Position numbers and translations under genes: made by a program. 64,000 nucleotides of DNA from the NCBI GenBank assembly GCA_035515075.1, contig DATJBZ010000015.1:1-64000 (forward strand). Direction: 5' to 3'. Source of the DNA: Moheibacter sp035515075. Lineage in GTDB: Bacteria > Bacteroidota > Bacteroidia > Flavobacteriales > Weeksellaceae. Below are positions 33,982 through 42,671 of this stretch, piece after piece. How positions within the stretch are numbered: position 1 is the stretch's first letter; every line of letters starts with the position of its first letter. The notes below the pieces were generated by a model. It worked only from the letters and a program-made list of their open reading frames with translations, had not been told where the DNA came from and searched no databases.

Positions 33982-35556
33982 ATGGAGGCAGTAAGCACAA
34001 TCATTGGAGTCGTTATAGGACTTGTTATAGGTGGCGCAATTAGTTATTTTTTCACTAAAAAATCAGTGGACAAAGAAAATCAAATCTTGATTGATGAAGC
34101 CAATAGAAAGGCAAAAGATTTGATCAACGACGCAACCAAAGAAGGAGAAGCAATCAAAAAAGAGAAAATTTTCCAAGCCAAAGAAAAGTTTTTGGAACTG
34201 AAATCAGCACATGAAGACAGCATCAACCAAAGAGAAAAGAAAATGGCTGAATTGGAAATCAAATTAAAAGAAAGAGAAGAGAAGAATAGGACCGATTTCA
34301 ACGAATTAAAAAAACAAAGAGATTTATTGAAAAACGAGTCCAGTAATTTACAGTCGCGTCAAGACCGTTTGAATGCGCGACAGAAAGAAGTAGACGCCAT
34401 GCACAAAAAGCAAGTGGAAGTCTTGGAGAAAGTGGCCAGTTACACAGCTGAAGAAGCGAAATCTGAGTTGATGGAAACTTTGAAGGAGGAGGCTAAAGCC
34501 AGTGCGCAAGCTTACATTCAGGAAATCGTGGAAGAAGCAGAATTGAACGCCAGAAATGAAGCTAGAAAAATCGTGGTGCAATCTATTCAGAGAATTGGTA
34601 CAGAACAAGCGATTGAAAATGCAGTTTCTGTGTTCAACATCGAATCAGACGAAGTCAAAGGACGCATCATCGGTCGTGAAGGAAGAAATATCCGTGCGAT
34701 CGAAGCTGCTACAGGTGTTGAAATCATTGTAGACGATACGCCAGAAGCGATTATTTTGTCTTGTTTTGATCCTGTTCGCCGCGAAATCGCTCGTTTGTCT
34801 TTGCACAAATTGGTGACCGATGGTCGAATTCACCCAGCGAGAATTGAGGAAGTTGTCGCCAAAACAACCAAGCAAATCGATGATGAAATCCTTGAAGTAG
34901 GAAGAAAAACCATCATGGATTTGGGGATTCACGGTTTGCACAGAGATTTGGTGAAGATCGTTGGTCGAATGAAATACCGTTCGTCTTACGGACAAAACTT
35001 GCTGCAACACTCAAGAGAAGTGGCGCGTTTGGCTGGAACTTTGGCAGCTGAATTGGGATTGAACGCCAAATTGGCCAAAAGAGCTGGTTTGTTGCATGAC
35101 ATTGGAAAAGTACCTGAGCAAGAGTCAGAATTGCCACACGCTATTTTGGGAATGCAATGGGCGGAGAAATATGGAGAACATCCAGAAGTGATCAACGCCA
35201 TTGGTGCCCACCACGATGAGGTGGAAATGACTTCTTTGTTGTCGCCCATCATTCAAGTAGCGGATGCCATCAGCGGCGCGCGACCTGGTGCGAGAAGGCA
35301 GGTAGTCGAATCATACATCCAAAGATTGAGAGATTTAGAAGACACTGCTTTGAGCTTTGATGGTGTGGAGAAAGCCTATGCCATTCAAGCAGGAAGAGAA
35401 TTGAGAGTAGTGGTAGAAAGTGACAAAGTTGATGATGTTAAAGCTTCAGAATTGTCTTTCTTGATCACCGATAAAATTCAAAATGAATTGACTTATCCAG
35501 GTCAGGTTCGTGTCACAGTGATTCGCGAAACCCGTGCCGTCAATGTAGCGAGATAA
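33982..35556 (+). CDS. rny: Ribonuclease Y
   Basis: 524 residues. An N-terminal transmembrane anchor (VSTIIGVVIGLVIGGAISYFF) leads to a long coiled coil (about 30-200), a KH domain (VKGRIIGREGRNIRAIEAATGVEIIVDD) and an HD phosphohydrolase domain with the metal-binding HD in RAGLLHDIGKV plus HSREVARLAG. Membrane-tethered endonuclease that starts mRNA decay. Full length and all catalytic motifs intact. It follows the 6S-like RNA and its terminator, so it needs its own promoter or read-through; none is obvious in the 20-bp gap. Confidence 0.97.
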   Translation: MEAVSTIIGVVIGLVIGGAISYFFTKKSVDKENQILIDEANRKAKDLINDATKEGEAIKKEKIFQAKEKFLELKSAHEDSINQREKKMAELEIKLKEREEKNRTDFNELKKQRDLLKNESSNLQSRQDRLNARQKEVDAMHKKQVEVLEKVASYTAEEAKSELMETLKEEAKASAQAYIQEIVEEAELNARNEARKIVVQSIQRIGTEQAIENAVSVFNIESDEVKGRIIGREGRNIRAIEAATGVEIIVDDTPEAIILSCFDPVRREIARLSLHKLVTDGRIHPARIEEVVAKTTKQIDDEILEVGRKTIMDLGIHGLHRDLVKIVGRMKYRSSYGQNLLQHSREVARLAGTLAAELGLNAKLAKRAGLLHDIGKVPEQESELPHAILGMQWAEKYGEHPEVINAIGAHHDEVEMTSLLSPIIQVADAISGARPGARRQVVESYIQRLRDLEDTALSFDGVEKAYAIQAGRELRVVVESDKVDDVKASELSFLITDKIQNELTYPGQVRVTVIRETRAVNVAR

Positions 35557-35579
35557 GGTTTTGCATACGATAAATTAGA

Positions 35580-35616
35580 AGCGGGAGGAAATTGTATGAT
35601 TTCTTCTCGCTTTTTT
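35580..35616 (+). terminator. rny terminator
   Basis: A 13-bp stem including G-U pairs (AGCGGGAGGAAAT with ATTTCTTCTCGCT), 6-nt loop, then T residues. Confidence 0.8.
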
Positions 35617-35675
35617 ATTGTATTCTACAAAAATATAATCAATACTATATGGGTAGGAACAAGGTAGAGAAAAAA

Positions 35676-36392
35676 TCAGTAAATGAATTCAATTTCTTTA
35701 TGGTTGAAAGCGACAAGGGTTTCATTTTCAAGCAAAACCTCCAATTGTCCGTGGAGATTGACGCCTTTGATTTTTCCTGAAAAAATACCCGAAGCATTTC
35801 GAAAAGAATGCCATTCATTCCAACGAAACAATTGTTCATGGTACGTTTGACCAATTTGATCCCAAGCGCGCTTTTCAATCAAATCGTAAGAATCTTTCAA
35901 CTCTGTCAGTAAAGCTGACAAAATTTCATTCAAATCAAAATCACGTCCGATTTCTCTGGCCATTGAACTAGCATTTGGCAAGCCATCGAAGTCTTTTTGG
36001 TTGACATTTAAACCGATGCCAGCGATGATATTGAGTTGATTGTCAGATTTGTGGGTTTCGATCAATATGCCGCAAAGCTTCTTTTCATTCATGACAATGT
36101 CATTGGGCCATTTGACCGCCACTTCCGTTGAAAATTGGCACAAAACCTTGGCCACAGCATTGGCAAGCCATTGGTTGAAATAAATCAGGTCTGAATAGTT
36201 CAAGTTGCTTTTAATCAGTAAACTAAGTGCGATATTTTCGTCCTTTTTGGTCTCCCATGGATTGCCAGCATAGCCACGGCCTGCCGTTTGGTGGGAAGTC
36301 CAAACCACCGTCCATGATTTGGCACTTTTTTTGGACATTTCCATCAAGATTGAATTGGTGCTGTCAGCTGAAGGGTAGCGGATGATTTCCAT
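35676..36392 (-). CDS. birA: Biotin--[acetyl-CoA-carboxylase] ligase
   Basis: 238 residues. Attaches biotin to the carrier protein of acetyl-CoA carboxylase through biotinyl-AMP. Motifs: TAGRGYAGNPWETKKDENIALSLL (biotin/ATP loop), VAVKWPNDIVMNEKKLCGILIE (catalytic Lys region), GIGLNVNQ and a C-terminal SH3-like domain (GIFSGKIKGVNLHGQLEVLLEN). There is no N-terminal winged-helix domain, so this is a class I, enzyme-only BirA that cannot act as the biotin repressor. Divergent from rsfS with a 94-bp gap that must hold both promoters. Confidence 0.93.
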   Translation of the reverse strand: MEIIRYPSADSTNSILMEMSKKSAKSWTVVWTSHQTAGRGYAGNPWETKKDENIALSLLIKSNLNYSDLIYFNQWLANAVAKVLCQFSTEVAVKWPNDIVMNEKKLCGILIETHKSDNQLNIIAGIGLNVNQKDFDGLPNASSMAREIGRDFDLNEILSALLTELKDSYDLIEKRAWDQIGQTYHEQLFRWNEWHSFRNASGIFSGKIKGVNLHGQLEVLLENETLVAFNHKEIEFIY

Positions 36393-36460
36393 ATATTTTT
36401 TAAAGAAGTCTCTGTGGGCAAAGTTATTTTAATTTCTGAATACATTCACCGATAAATCAC

Positions 36461-36468
36461 TATTTTTG
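36461..36468 (+). promoter_or_regulatory. rsfS -7 box
   Basis: TATTTTTG, predicted start about 12 nt before the ATG at 36487; serves rsfS and probably ftsH. Confidence 0.6.
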
Positions 36469-36486
36469 CAACTTATATAAATTTGA

Positions 36487-36849
36487 ATGAATAAAAAAGT
36501 AGATTCCAAAGCGCTGATAAATACAATAGTAGATGCAATTTCAGACACCAAAGGTGAAGAGCTGGTGGTGTTGGATTTGAGAGAAATAGAAAATGCATTT
36601 TGCGAATATTTTATTATTTGTACTGGAAATACCAATGTGCATGTAGCCGCTTTGGCTGCGACCATTGAGAGAAAAGTTAAAACTGAGCTCAAAGAAAGGC
36701 CTTGGCACGTAGAAGGAACGGACAATTCCCAATGGATTTTGATGGATTATACCAACATCATAGTCCACGTTTTCCAAAAAGAATACAGAGATTTTTATGA
36801 TTTAGAAAGTCTTTGGGGCGATGCCAAACAATTAACTATCAATCTATAA
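36487..36849 (+). CDS. rsfS: Ribosome silencing factor
   Basis: 120 residues, RsfS/Iojap family. Binds ribosomal protein uL14 on the large subunit and blocks subunit joining when nutrients are short. Family pattern: DISDTKGEELVVLDLREI-like strand, FCEYFIICTGNTNVHVAALAA, RPWHVEGTDNSQWILMDYTNIIVHVF and YYDLE-type ending FYDLESLWGD. Full length. Directly upstream of ftsH, an order conserved in Flavobacteriia as far as I recall. Confidence 0.94.
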   Translation: MNKKVDSKALINTIVDAISDTKGEELVVLDLREIENAFCEYFIICTGNTNVHVAALAATIERKVKTELKERPWHVEGTDNSQWILMDYTNIIVHVFQKEYRDFYDLESLWGDAKQLTINL

Positions 36850-36860
36850 AATTTAAAAAA

Positions 36861-38891
36861 TTGGACAATAAAAAATCGAATAAAAATAATCTGAAAAAAC
36901 CAATGAACTCATTCAATCCGATGTGGATCTATGCCATTGTCGGAATGGTTTTGATGGGATTCTGGTTTTTTTCAAGCAGTCTTTCCGCAGATGCAAAGCG
37001 TTTGGACCGAGGTACTTTTTTCGAATACCTTAACAAAGGTTATGTGAAAAATGTATTGTTGAATTTGGAAGACAAGAAAGTTGAAGTTTATTTGACGGAT
37101 GAGGCTTTGAAGTTGGATGAATTCAAAGCTTTCCAAAAAAACAATTCCAACATGACGGCTTTTTCACAAGCTGCACCTCAATATACTTTTATTGTTGCGG
37201 ACAATGCCAATTTCGAAGCTGAAATCGAGCAAGCGATTAAAGAGAATAACTTGAGTACGCAATACAGAAACATTCCGCCAGATAAGTTCAGTAATTTTTT
37301 CTTCTCCATCATGATTTGGGTGTTAATCATCGGAGCCTTGTGGTTTTTCATGTTCAGAAGAATGGGCGCTGCAGGTGGTGGTCCTGGTGGCCAAATTTTC
37401 AATATCGGAAAATCAAGAGCCAAATTGTTTGATGAGAATGACAAAGTGAAGGTGACTTTCAAGGATGTTGCAGGATTGGAAGGTGCCAAAGAAGAAGTAG
37501 AAGAAATTGTAGATTTCTTGAAAAACCCAGAAAAATTCACCCGTTTGGGTGGGAAAATTCCTAAAGGAGCATTGTTGGTCGGCCCTCCAGGTACAGGGAA
37601 GACATTGATGGCCAAAGCCGTTGCAGGTGAAGCCAATGTGCCTTTCTTTTCATTGTCAGGTTCTGACTTTGTAGAAATGTTTGTAGGTGTAGGTGCGTCA
37701 AGGGTGCGTGATTTGTTTAAAAATGCCAAAGACAAAGCTCCTTCAATCATTTTTATTGATGAAATTGATGCGATTGGTCGTGCCAGAGGAAAAAGCAATT
37801 TTACCGGTGGAAATGACGAGCGTGAAAATACTTTGAATCAATTGTTGACCGAAATGGATGGTTTTGGTACCGATACAAATGTGATTGTTTTGGCTGCAAC
37901 CAACCGTGCCGATGTTTTGGACAAAGCTTTGATGCGAGCTGGACGTTTTGACCGATTGATCCACGTGGATTTGCCTGAATTGAACGAACGAAAAGAGATT
38001 TTTGAAGTGCATTTGAAACCATTGAAATTGGGAGAAGATGTAGAAGCAGAATTTTTGGCCAAACAAACACCAGGATTCAGTGGAGCGGACATTGCCAACA
38101 TTTGTAATGAAGCAGCGCTGGTTGCTGCAAGAAAGAACAAGGATCAAATCGAGCGCCAAGACTTTTTGGACGCCGTAGACCGAATTGTAGGTGGTTTGGA
38201 AAAAAGAAACAAATTGATCAAACCCAAAGAAAAACGAAGAATTGCTTACCACGAAGCGGGACACGCAGCTGTGGGCTGGTTATTGCCTCACGCAGCGCCT
38301 TTGGTAAAAGTGACCATTGTGCCCAGAGGAAAATCATTGGGTGCGGCTTGGTATTTGCCAGAAGAAAGACAAATCACGACAACCGAGCAAATGTTGGATG
38401 AAATTGCGGCAACGATGGGAGGCCGTGCAGCAGAAGAAGTGGAATTTGGAGACATCTCTACGGGTGCTTTGAGCGATTTGGAAAGAGTGACCAAACAAGC
38501 TTCTGCCATGGTGAGCATTTATGGTTTGAATGACAAAATAGGAAACATCTCTTACTATGATTCTTCAGGTCAAAACGAATACGGCTTTAGCAAACCTTAC
38601 AGTGAGGAAACTGCGAAAACCATTGACCGTGAAGTGTCTGGTATCATTGAATTTCAATACAATCGCGCCAAAGAATTGTTGAGAAACCACAAAAGTGAAT
38701 TGGACCAATTGGCCGAGAAATTGTTGGAAAAAGAAGTGATTTTCAGAGAAGACATGGAAGAAATTTTTGGAGAACGCATTTTTGAAGACGATGAAAATTT
38801 GGAAGCGCCTGGAAACATTGTTTCATCAATGGATACCAACGCAGAACACACAGAAGTCAACAAGGATGGGACTTTTGAAAAAAAGCAATAA
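36861..38891 (+). CDS. ftsH: ATP-dependent zinc metalloprotease FtsH
   Basis: 676 residues if initiated at TTG 36861; the first in-frame ATG is at 36903. The TTG start is preferred because the polar Asn/Lys-rich segment before the first helix (NKKSNKNNLKKP) is typical of Bacteroidota FtsH. Two membrane helices (WIYAIVGMVLMGFWFF and FSIMIWVLIIGALWFFMF) flank a periplasmic domain. AAA+ module: Walker A GPPGTGKT, Walker B IIFIDEIDAIG, second region of homology ALMRAGRFDR. The peptidase has HEAGH zinc ligands. It degrades misassembled membrane proteins and short-lived regulators. 11 bp after rsfS. Confidence 0.96.
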   Translation: MDNKKSNKNNLKKPMNSFNPMWIYAIVGMVLMGFWFFSSSLSADAKRLDRGTFFEYLNKGYVKNVLLNLEDKKVEVYLTDEALKLDEFKAFQKNNSNMTAFSQAAPQYTFIVADNANFEAEIEQAIKENNLSTQYRNIPPDKFSNFFFSIMIWVLIIGALWFFMFRRMGAAGGGPGGQIFNIGKSRAKLFDENDKVKVTFKDVAGLEGAKEEVEEIVDFLKNPEKFTRLGGKIPKGALLVGPPGTGKTLMAKAVAGEANVPFFSLSGSDFVEMFVGVGASRVRDLFKNAKDKAPSIIFIDEIDAIGRARGKSNFTGGNDERENTLNQLLTEMDGFGTDTNVIVLAATNRADVLDKALMRAGRFDRLIHVDLPELNERKEIFEVHLKPLKLGEDVEAEFLAKQTPGFSGADIANICNEAALVAARKNKDQIERQDFLDAVDRIVGGLEKRNKLIKPKEKRRIAYHEAGHAAVGWLLPHAAPLVKVTIVPRGKSLGAAWYLPEERQITTTEQMLDEIAATMGGRAAEEVEFGDISTGALSDLERVTKQASAMVSIYGLNDKIGNISYYDSSGQNEYGFSKPYSEETAKTIDREVSGIIEFQYNRAKELLRNHKSELDQLAEKLLEKEVIFREDMEEIFGERIFEDDENLEAPGNIVSSMDTNAEHTEVNKDGTFEKKQ

Positions 38892-38942
38892 AGCTATCGC
38901 CAAGTCACATTAATTTGTTACTTTCGCTTAACTTCATCTGTG

Positions 38943-39524
38943 ATGAATATGTGGAAAAAAATAAAACGACTTTTCGCCCCTTCCTCAGACGATTTGGATG
39001 ACGATGAATCTGATTTACAGTTTGTAACTTTTACAAACAAGGAACCTATTGATGTAACTTTCACAAAGAACTTTGTATCGGGCGGTGGTCTTTTTTTTTA
39101 TTGCGAAAATGAACAAGAAACCTTGGAAAATCTAAAGTCAATCGTTGACAATGAGCATATTGAAGAGTTGATTTGTTTGGATGAAAGTTTGATCAGTTTG
39201 GTCAATCGATTGGGGGTCAAACACCGAAGTTGTTTTGATTTGGATTTTGCCTTCATCACTTGTGAATATTTGATCGCTTTCGATGGTTCCATCATGCTTT
39301 CTTCTCGTCAAACCAAAGGTCGCAAACAAGAAGATTTGCCCGCGAACATCATTGTATATGCACGTCCACAACAATTTGCCGTCAACATCAATGAAGCTTT
39401 GCAAAGGTTGAATTCTAGAAGAGGTGAAACCATTCCAACAACGACTTCGATCCGTGGAAAAAACATCCACAATGTGGATGCTTCGGCAGCAGCTAAAAAT
39501 ATTTATTTGCTATTAGTAGAATAA
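38943..39524 (+). CDS. LUD-domain protein (LutC-like)
   Basis: 193 residues from ATG 38943; a GTG one codon earlier is possible. The C-terminal ~110 residues match the LUD domain: CFDLDFAFITCEYLIAFDGSIMLSS, PANIIVYARPQQFAVNINEALQ. An acidic segment (SSDDLDDDESD) sits near the N-terminus. LUD proteins include LutC of lactate oxidation, but no LutA or LutB gene is nearby. The gene stands between ftsH and cdsA, so a role in lactate use is not supported; function unknown. 1 bp before cdsA. Confidence 0.8.
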   Translation: MNMWKKIKRLFAPSSDDLDDDESDLQFVTFTNKEPIDVTFTKNFVSGGGLFFYCENEQETLENLKSIVDNEHIEELICLDESLISLVNRLGVKHRSCFDLDFAFITCEYLIAFDGSIMLSSRQTKGRKQEDLPANIIVYARPQQFAVNINEALQRLNSRRGETIPTTTSIRGKNIHNVDASAAAKNIYLLLVE

Positions 39525-39525
39525 A

Positions 39526-40365
39526 ATGAAGAGGAAAGATTTATTGCCACGCATCATTTCGGGGGTCATTTATATCGCTTTGATATTTTTTGGAACAACA
39601 GGTCATCCTTGGTTTTTTATGGGATTGATGGCGGCTTTTATGGGCTTTTGCTTGTACGAGTATTTTTCAATGACTGAATTGAAAAGCAAACTCCATTGGG
39701 TTTTGGGACTCACAGGTGCGGCTTTGATTTTTTATTATTTCTCTGATTATTTACTGGGACAATATTCAGTATTTACACTCCAATCATTGAGTTTTGCTGG
39801 CCCCGTATTGTTCATCATGGCAGTTTATACCATTCTTTTCTCGACCAGAGAACTGTATGTAGATTTTGGAAAAGCGACGGTGGGCGTGATTTATATCGCT
39901 GTGCCCTTTGCTTTGGCTTTAACGATTCCAGATACATCTTATGTGTTGGGCAAGAAAGTCATCAGTCCAGAAATTTTCTATATCTTTTTATTGATTTGGG
40001 TCAGTGATACGTTGGCTTATGTCGCAGGGAGTTTGTTTGGCAAACATCCATTTGCACCGAAAATATCAGGGAAAAAAACATGGGAAGGAGCCATTGGCGG
40101 ATTTGTATTTACAGTTTTGAGTGGTTATTTGATCCAAACTTATATTTTTCCAGAGGCAAGTTACAATTGGTTGGTGATTGGATTAATTGTTGCATTTTTT
40201 GCGCCGATTGGAGATTTGGTAGAGTCTAAATTGAAAAGGAGTTTCAATACGAAAGACAGTGGAAAATTAATCCCTGGTCATGGAGGCTTTTTGGATCGCT
40301 TAGATAGTTTTATATTTGCCGTTCCGATGGTTTATTTGTACATTTTATTAAATTCAGTATTATGA
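39526..40365 (+). CDS. cdsA: Phosphatidate cytidylyltransferase
   Basis: 279 residues, about eight transmembrane helices. Makes CDP-diacylglycerol from phosphatidic acid and CTP, the branch point of phospholipid synthesis. The family signature is SKLKRSFNTKDSGKLIPGHGGFLDRLDS near the C-terminus; KISGKKTWEGAIGG is also typical. Its stop codon overlaps the psd start (ATGA), so two steps of phosphatidylethanolamine synthesis are translationally coupled. The phosphatidylserine synthase of the middle step is not in the window. Confidence 0.96.
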   Translation: MKRKDLLPRIISGVIYIALIFFGTTGHPWFFMGLMAAFMGFCLYEYFSMTELKSKLHWVLGLTGAALIFYYFSDYLLGQYSVFTLQSLSFAGPVLFIMAVYTILFSTRELYVDFGKATVGVIYIAVPFALALTIPDTSYVLGKKVISPEIFYIFLLIWVSDTLAYVAGSLFGKHPFAPKISGKKTWEGAIGGFVFTVLSGYLIQTYIFPEASYNWLVIGLIVAFFAPIGDLVESKLKRSFNTKDSGKLIPGHGGFLDRLDSFIFAVPMVYLYILLNSVL

Positions 40366-41015
40366 AATTACACAAGGAAGGAAAAATGATTCTGATTGGA
40401 TTTTTTCTATTTTTTGTTTTGTTGAGTGCATTGGCATTGAATTACATCCCTTCGCCTTTCAATTATTTGTTGGCGTTGTTGTTTTGGGTTTTCTACGGAT
40501 TCGTGGTTTGGTTTTTCAGAAATCCGGACCGCTTTGTCGAAGCAGAAGCCAATGATGTGATTGCACCAGTGGATGGAAAAGTAGTGGTTTTAGAAGAAGT
40601 CGTTGAGAATGAATTCATCAAGGGGCGTTGCATTCAATTGTCAATTTTCATGTCACCTTTGAATGTCCATGTCAATCGTTATCCAGTGGCTGGGAAAGTA
40701 ATTTACACAAAATACCATCCAGGGAAATATTTGGTAGCCTTTCATCCAAAATCTTCTGAACTGAATGAACGCACCACCGTTGTGGTAGAAACAGCAAATA
40801 AACAAAACGTATTGTTCAGACAAATTGCAGGTGCAGTTGCACGTAGAATTGTTTTGTATGCCAAAGTAAATGATCAAGCTCAAGCAGGGCAAGAATACGG
40901 ATTCATTAAATTTGGTTCGAGATTGGACATCTTTTTACCTTTGGGAACGGAAGTTTTGGTGAAAATAGGCGATAAAACCGAAGGAGGTGTTCAGAAAATC
41001 GCAAAATTAAACTAA
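40362..41015 (+). CDS. psd: Phosphatidylserine decarboxylase
   Basis: 217 residues, short (archaeal-type) Psd family with two N-terminal membrane segments. It decarboxylates phosphatidylserine to phosphatidylethanolamine. The proenzyme self-cleaves at FGS: G185-S186 in IKFGSRLDIFLPLG, turning the Ser into the pyruvoyl cofactor. Other family blocks: FFRNPDR, IAPVDGKVV, SIFMSPLNVHVNR, YHPGKYLVAFHPK, NERTTVVVE. Overlaps cdsA by 4 bp. Confidence 0.96.
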   Translation: MKLHKEGKMILIGFFLFFVLLSALALNYIPSPFNYLLALLFWVFYGFVVWFFRNPDRFVEAEANDVIAPVDGKVVVLEEVVENEFIKGRCIQLSIFMSPLNVHVNRYPVAGKVIYTKYHPGKYLVAFHPKSSELNERTTVVVETANKQNVLFRQIAGAVARRIVLYAKVNDQAQAGQEYGFIKFGSRLDIFLPLGTEVLVKIGDKTEGGVQKIAKLN

Positions 41016-41057
41016 GTTTGTAATCAGAATTAAATTAGAAATCAAGAAAATAAAATA

Positions 41058-41288
41058 ATGAAACAATTAGGACTTTTAATCGTTGGTGCATTTCTTTTCG
41101 TAGCATGTGATTCAAAACCAGGAGGAAACAAAGGAATTTTGCCCATTGTTCACGAAAATGAAAAAGAGGTTGTTGAGCAAGCGCCTGCAACTGAAGAAAG
41201 TTTGGAAAACGATACGATCGTTGAAGAGAATCAACCCATTATGGAAGTTGAAGCGACAGAAGAAGCAATGCCTGAAACCGCAGAGTAA
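41058..41288 (+). CDS. Small acidic lipoprotein
   Basis: 76 residues. A lipoprotein signal ends FVAC (C17), followed by DSKPGGNKG and a very acidic, Glu-rich low-complexity tail (EEATEEAMPE region). No folded domain is evident; it may be a disordered envelope lipoprotein. Same strand, 42 bp after psd, ahead of a strong terminator, so probably the last gene of the ftsH-LUD gene-cdsA-psd transcript. Not assigned to any family. Confidence 0.7.
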   Translation: MKQLGLLIVGAFLFVACDSKPGGNKGILPIVHENEKEVVEQAPATEESLENDTIVEENQPIMEVEATEEAMPETAE

Positions 41289-41326
41289 ATCGATTCGGCA
41301 TTCATTTTTTGATCCAGTCAAAATAC

Positions 41327-41362
41327 AATCCGCCTCCATTTTTTGGGAGCGGATTTTTTTAT
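41327..41362 (+). terminator. Terminator after the small lipoprotein gene
   Basis: AATCCGC (41327-41333) pairs with GCGGATT (41349-41355), with further inner pairs, followed by T residues. Confidence 0.8.
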
Positions 41363-41466
41363 GAAACTCTTCGCCATTCCTGTACCGTTAAATTTGATTG
41401 ATTTTTTAACAATATACTTGACTTCAAAAATCGAAAGCCTTATATTAGAACAAATTTTTTGTTTCG

Positions 41467-42612
41467 ATGAGATACACCTTTTGTTTGTTCGCTGCACTGT
41501 TCTTATTTGCTTGTAAAAATGAAAACAAGCCACAAGATGCAATTGAAATACAAACTGATCGAAATGCCGTAGATTCGGTAATTTCAGATCGTCCCATGAT
41601 TGATGAGTCACAGTTGGCACTGGACTTGAACCAAGCCAATCGTTTGGCTTCCTTGGCTTTCAAATGCATGCAGACAGAATATCCCAATAAAACAGGACAA
41701 GTGCTGCGCGATTCCTTAGATTTGGGGACGCCAAAGGCGATGCACCCCGCATTTTATGGTTGTTTTGATTGGCACTCTTCGGTGCATGGACATTGGAGTT
41801 TGGTGAAATTGATCAAAGATTTTCCAGAATTGGAACAACATGACAGCATTTTGGTCAGGTTAAAAGAAAATTTAACAGCCAAAAACATTCAAAAAGAAAT
41901 CCTATATTTTCAAAGAGACCAAGAATATGCATTTGAGAGAATGTATGGATGGACTTGGTTGTTGCAATTGCAGATGGAATTGGACAGTTGGGAAACACCA
42001 GATGGACAATCCATGGCCAAGAATTTACAACCCTTGTCTGATTTGATCGTTCAAAGGTATCTAGAGTTTTTGCCCAAATTAAATTATCCAATTCGTGTGG
42101 GAACCCACGGAAATTCAGCGTTTGGAATGGGATTCGCCCATGATTATGCCAAACAAACCAAAAATGAAAATTTGCAAAAAGTCATTGAAACCACTGCCCG
42201 AAATTTGTACTTGAAAGACAAAAATTGTCCTATTGGTTGGGAACCAGATGGTTTTGATTTTCTGTCACCTTGTTTGGAAGAAGTTGCTTTGATGTTGCGC
42301 ATTTTACCAAGAGATGAATTTTCTTTTTGGATCGCTGACTTTATGCCCGAATTAAAAAGCACTAAATTTTCGATGAAAGTAGCTGAGGTTTCGGACCGAA
42401 CCGATGGACATTTGGTGCATTTGGATGGTTTGAATTTTTCCAGAGCATGGGTATTGTACAGTTTGGCCAAGGTCAATCCCATCGAATACGGTCATCTAAA
42501 AGCCGAAGGAGATAAACATTTGATGCATTCATTGCCATCCATAGTGGACGGAAGTTATGAAGGAGAACACTGGTTGGGAAGCTTCGCTTTATACGCTTTA
42601 TCCAAAAGATAA
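41467..42612 (+). CDS. DUF2891 family lipoprotein
   Basis: 381 residues. The signal peptide ends LFAC (C16), so it is lipid-anchored. The rest matches DUF2891: HPAFYGCFDWHSSVHGHWSLV, RMYGWTWLLQLQMEL, RVGTHGNSAFGMGFAHDYA, PIGWEPDGFDFLSPCLEEVALM, HLVHLDGLNFSRAW. The His, Trp and Asp-rich conserved blocks and all-helical look suggest an alpha/alpha-barrel enzyme fold, but no activity is established. Single gene between a terminator and the sucD promoter. Confidence 0.85.
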   Translation: MRYTFCLFAALFLFACKNENKPQDAIEIQTDRNAVDSVISDRPMIDESQLALDLNQANRLASLAFKCMQTEYPNKTGQVLRDSLDLGTPKAMHPAFYGCFDWHSSVHGHWSLVKLIKDFPELEQHDSILVRLKENLTAKNIQKEILYFQRDQEYAFERMYGWTWLLQLQMELDSWETPDGQSMAKNLQPLSDLIVQRYLEFLPKLNYPIRVGTHGNSAFGMGFAHDYAKQTKNENLQKVIETTARNLYLKDKNCPIGWEPDGFDFLSPCLEEVALMLRILPRDEFSFWIADFMPELKSTKFSMKVAEVSDRTDGHLVHLDGLNFSRAWVLYSLAKVNPIEYGHLKAEGDKHLMHSLPSIVDGSYEGEHWLGSFALYALSKR

Positions 42613-42643
42613 AAATCAGTTTTTTTTAACCCTCAAAAATCAG

Positions 42644-42651
42644 TACATTTG
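42644..42651 (+). promoter_or_regulatory. sucD -7 box
   Basis: TACATTTG; predicted leader about 15 nt. Confidence 0.6.
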
Positions 42652-42671
42652 CGCAATCAAAAACATAAAAA

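Noticed and set aside
38943..39524. LUD gene as part of a lactate oxidation operon
   Set aside because: No lutA, lutB or lactate permease gene is nearby; neighbours are ftsH and phospholipid genes.
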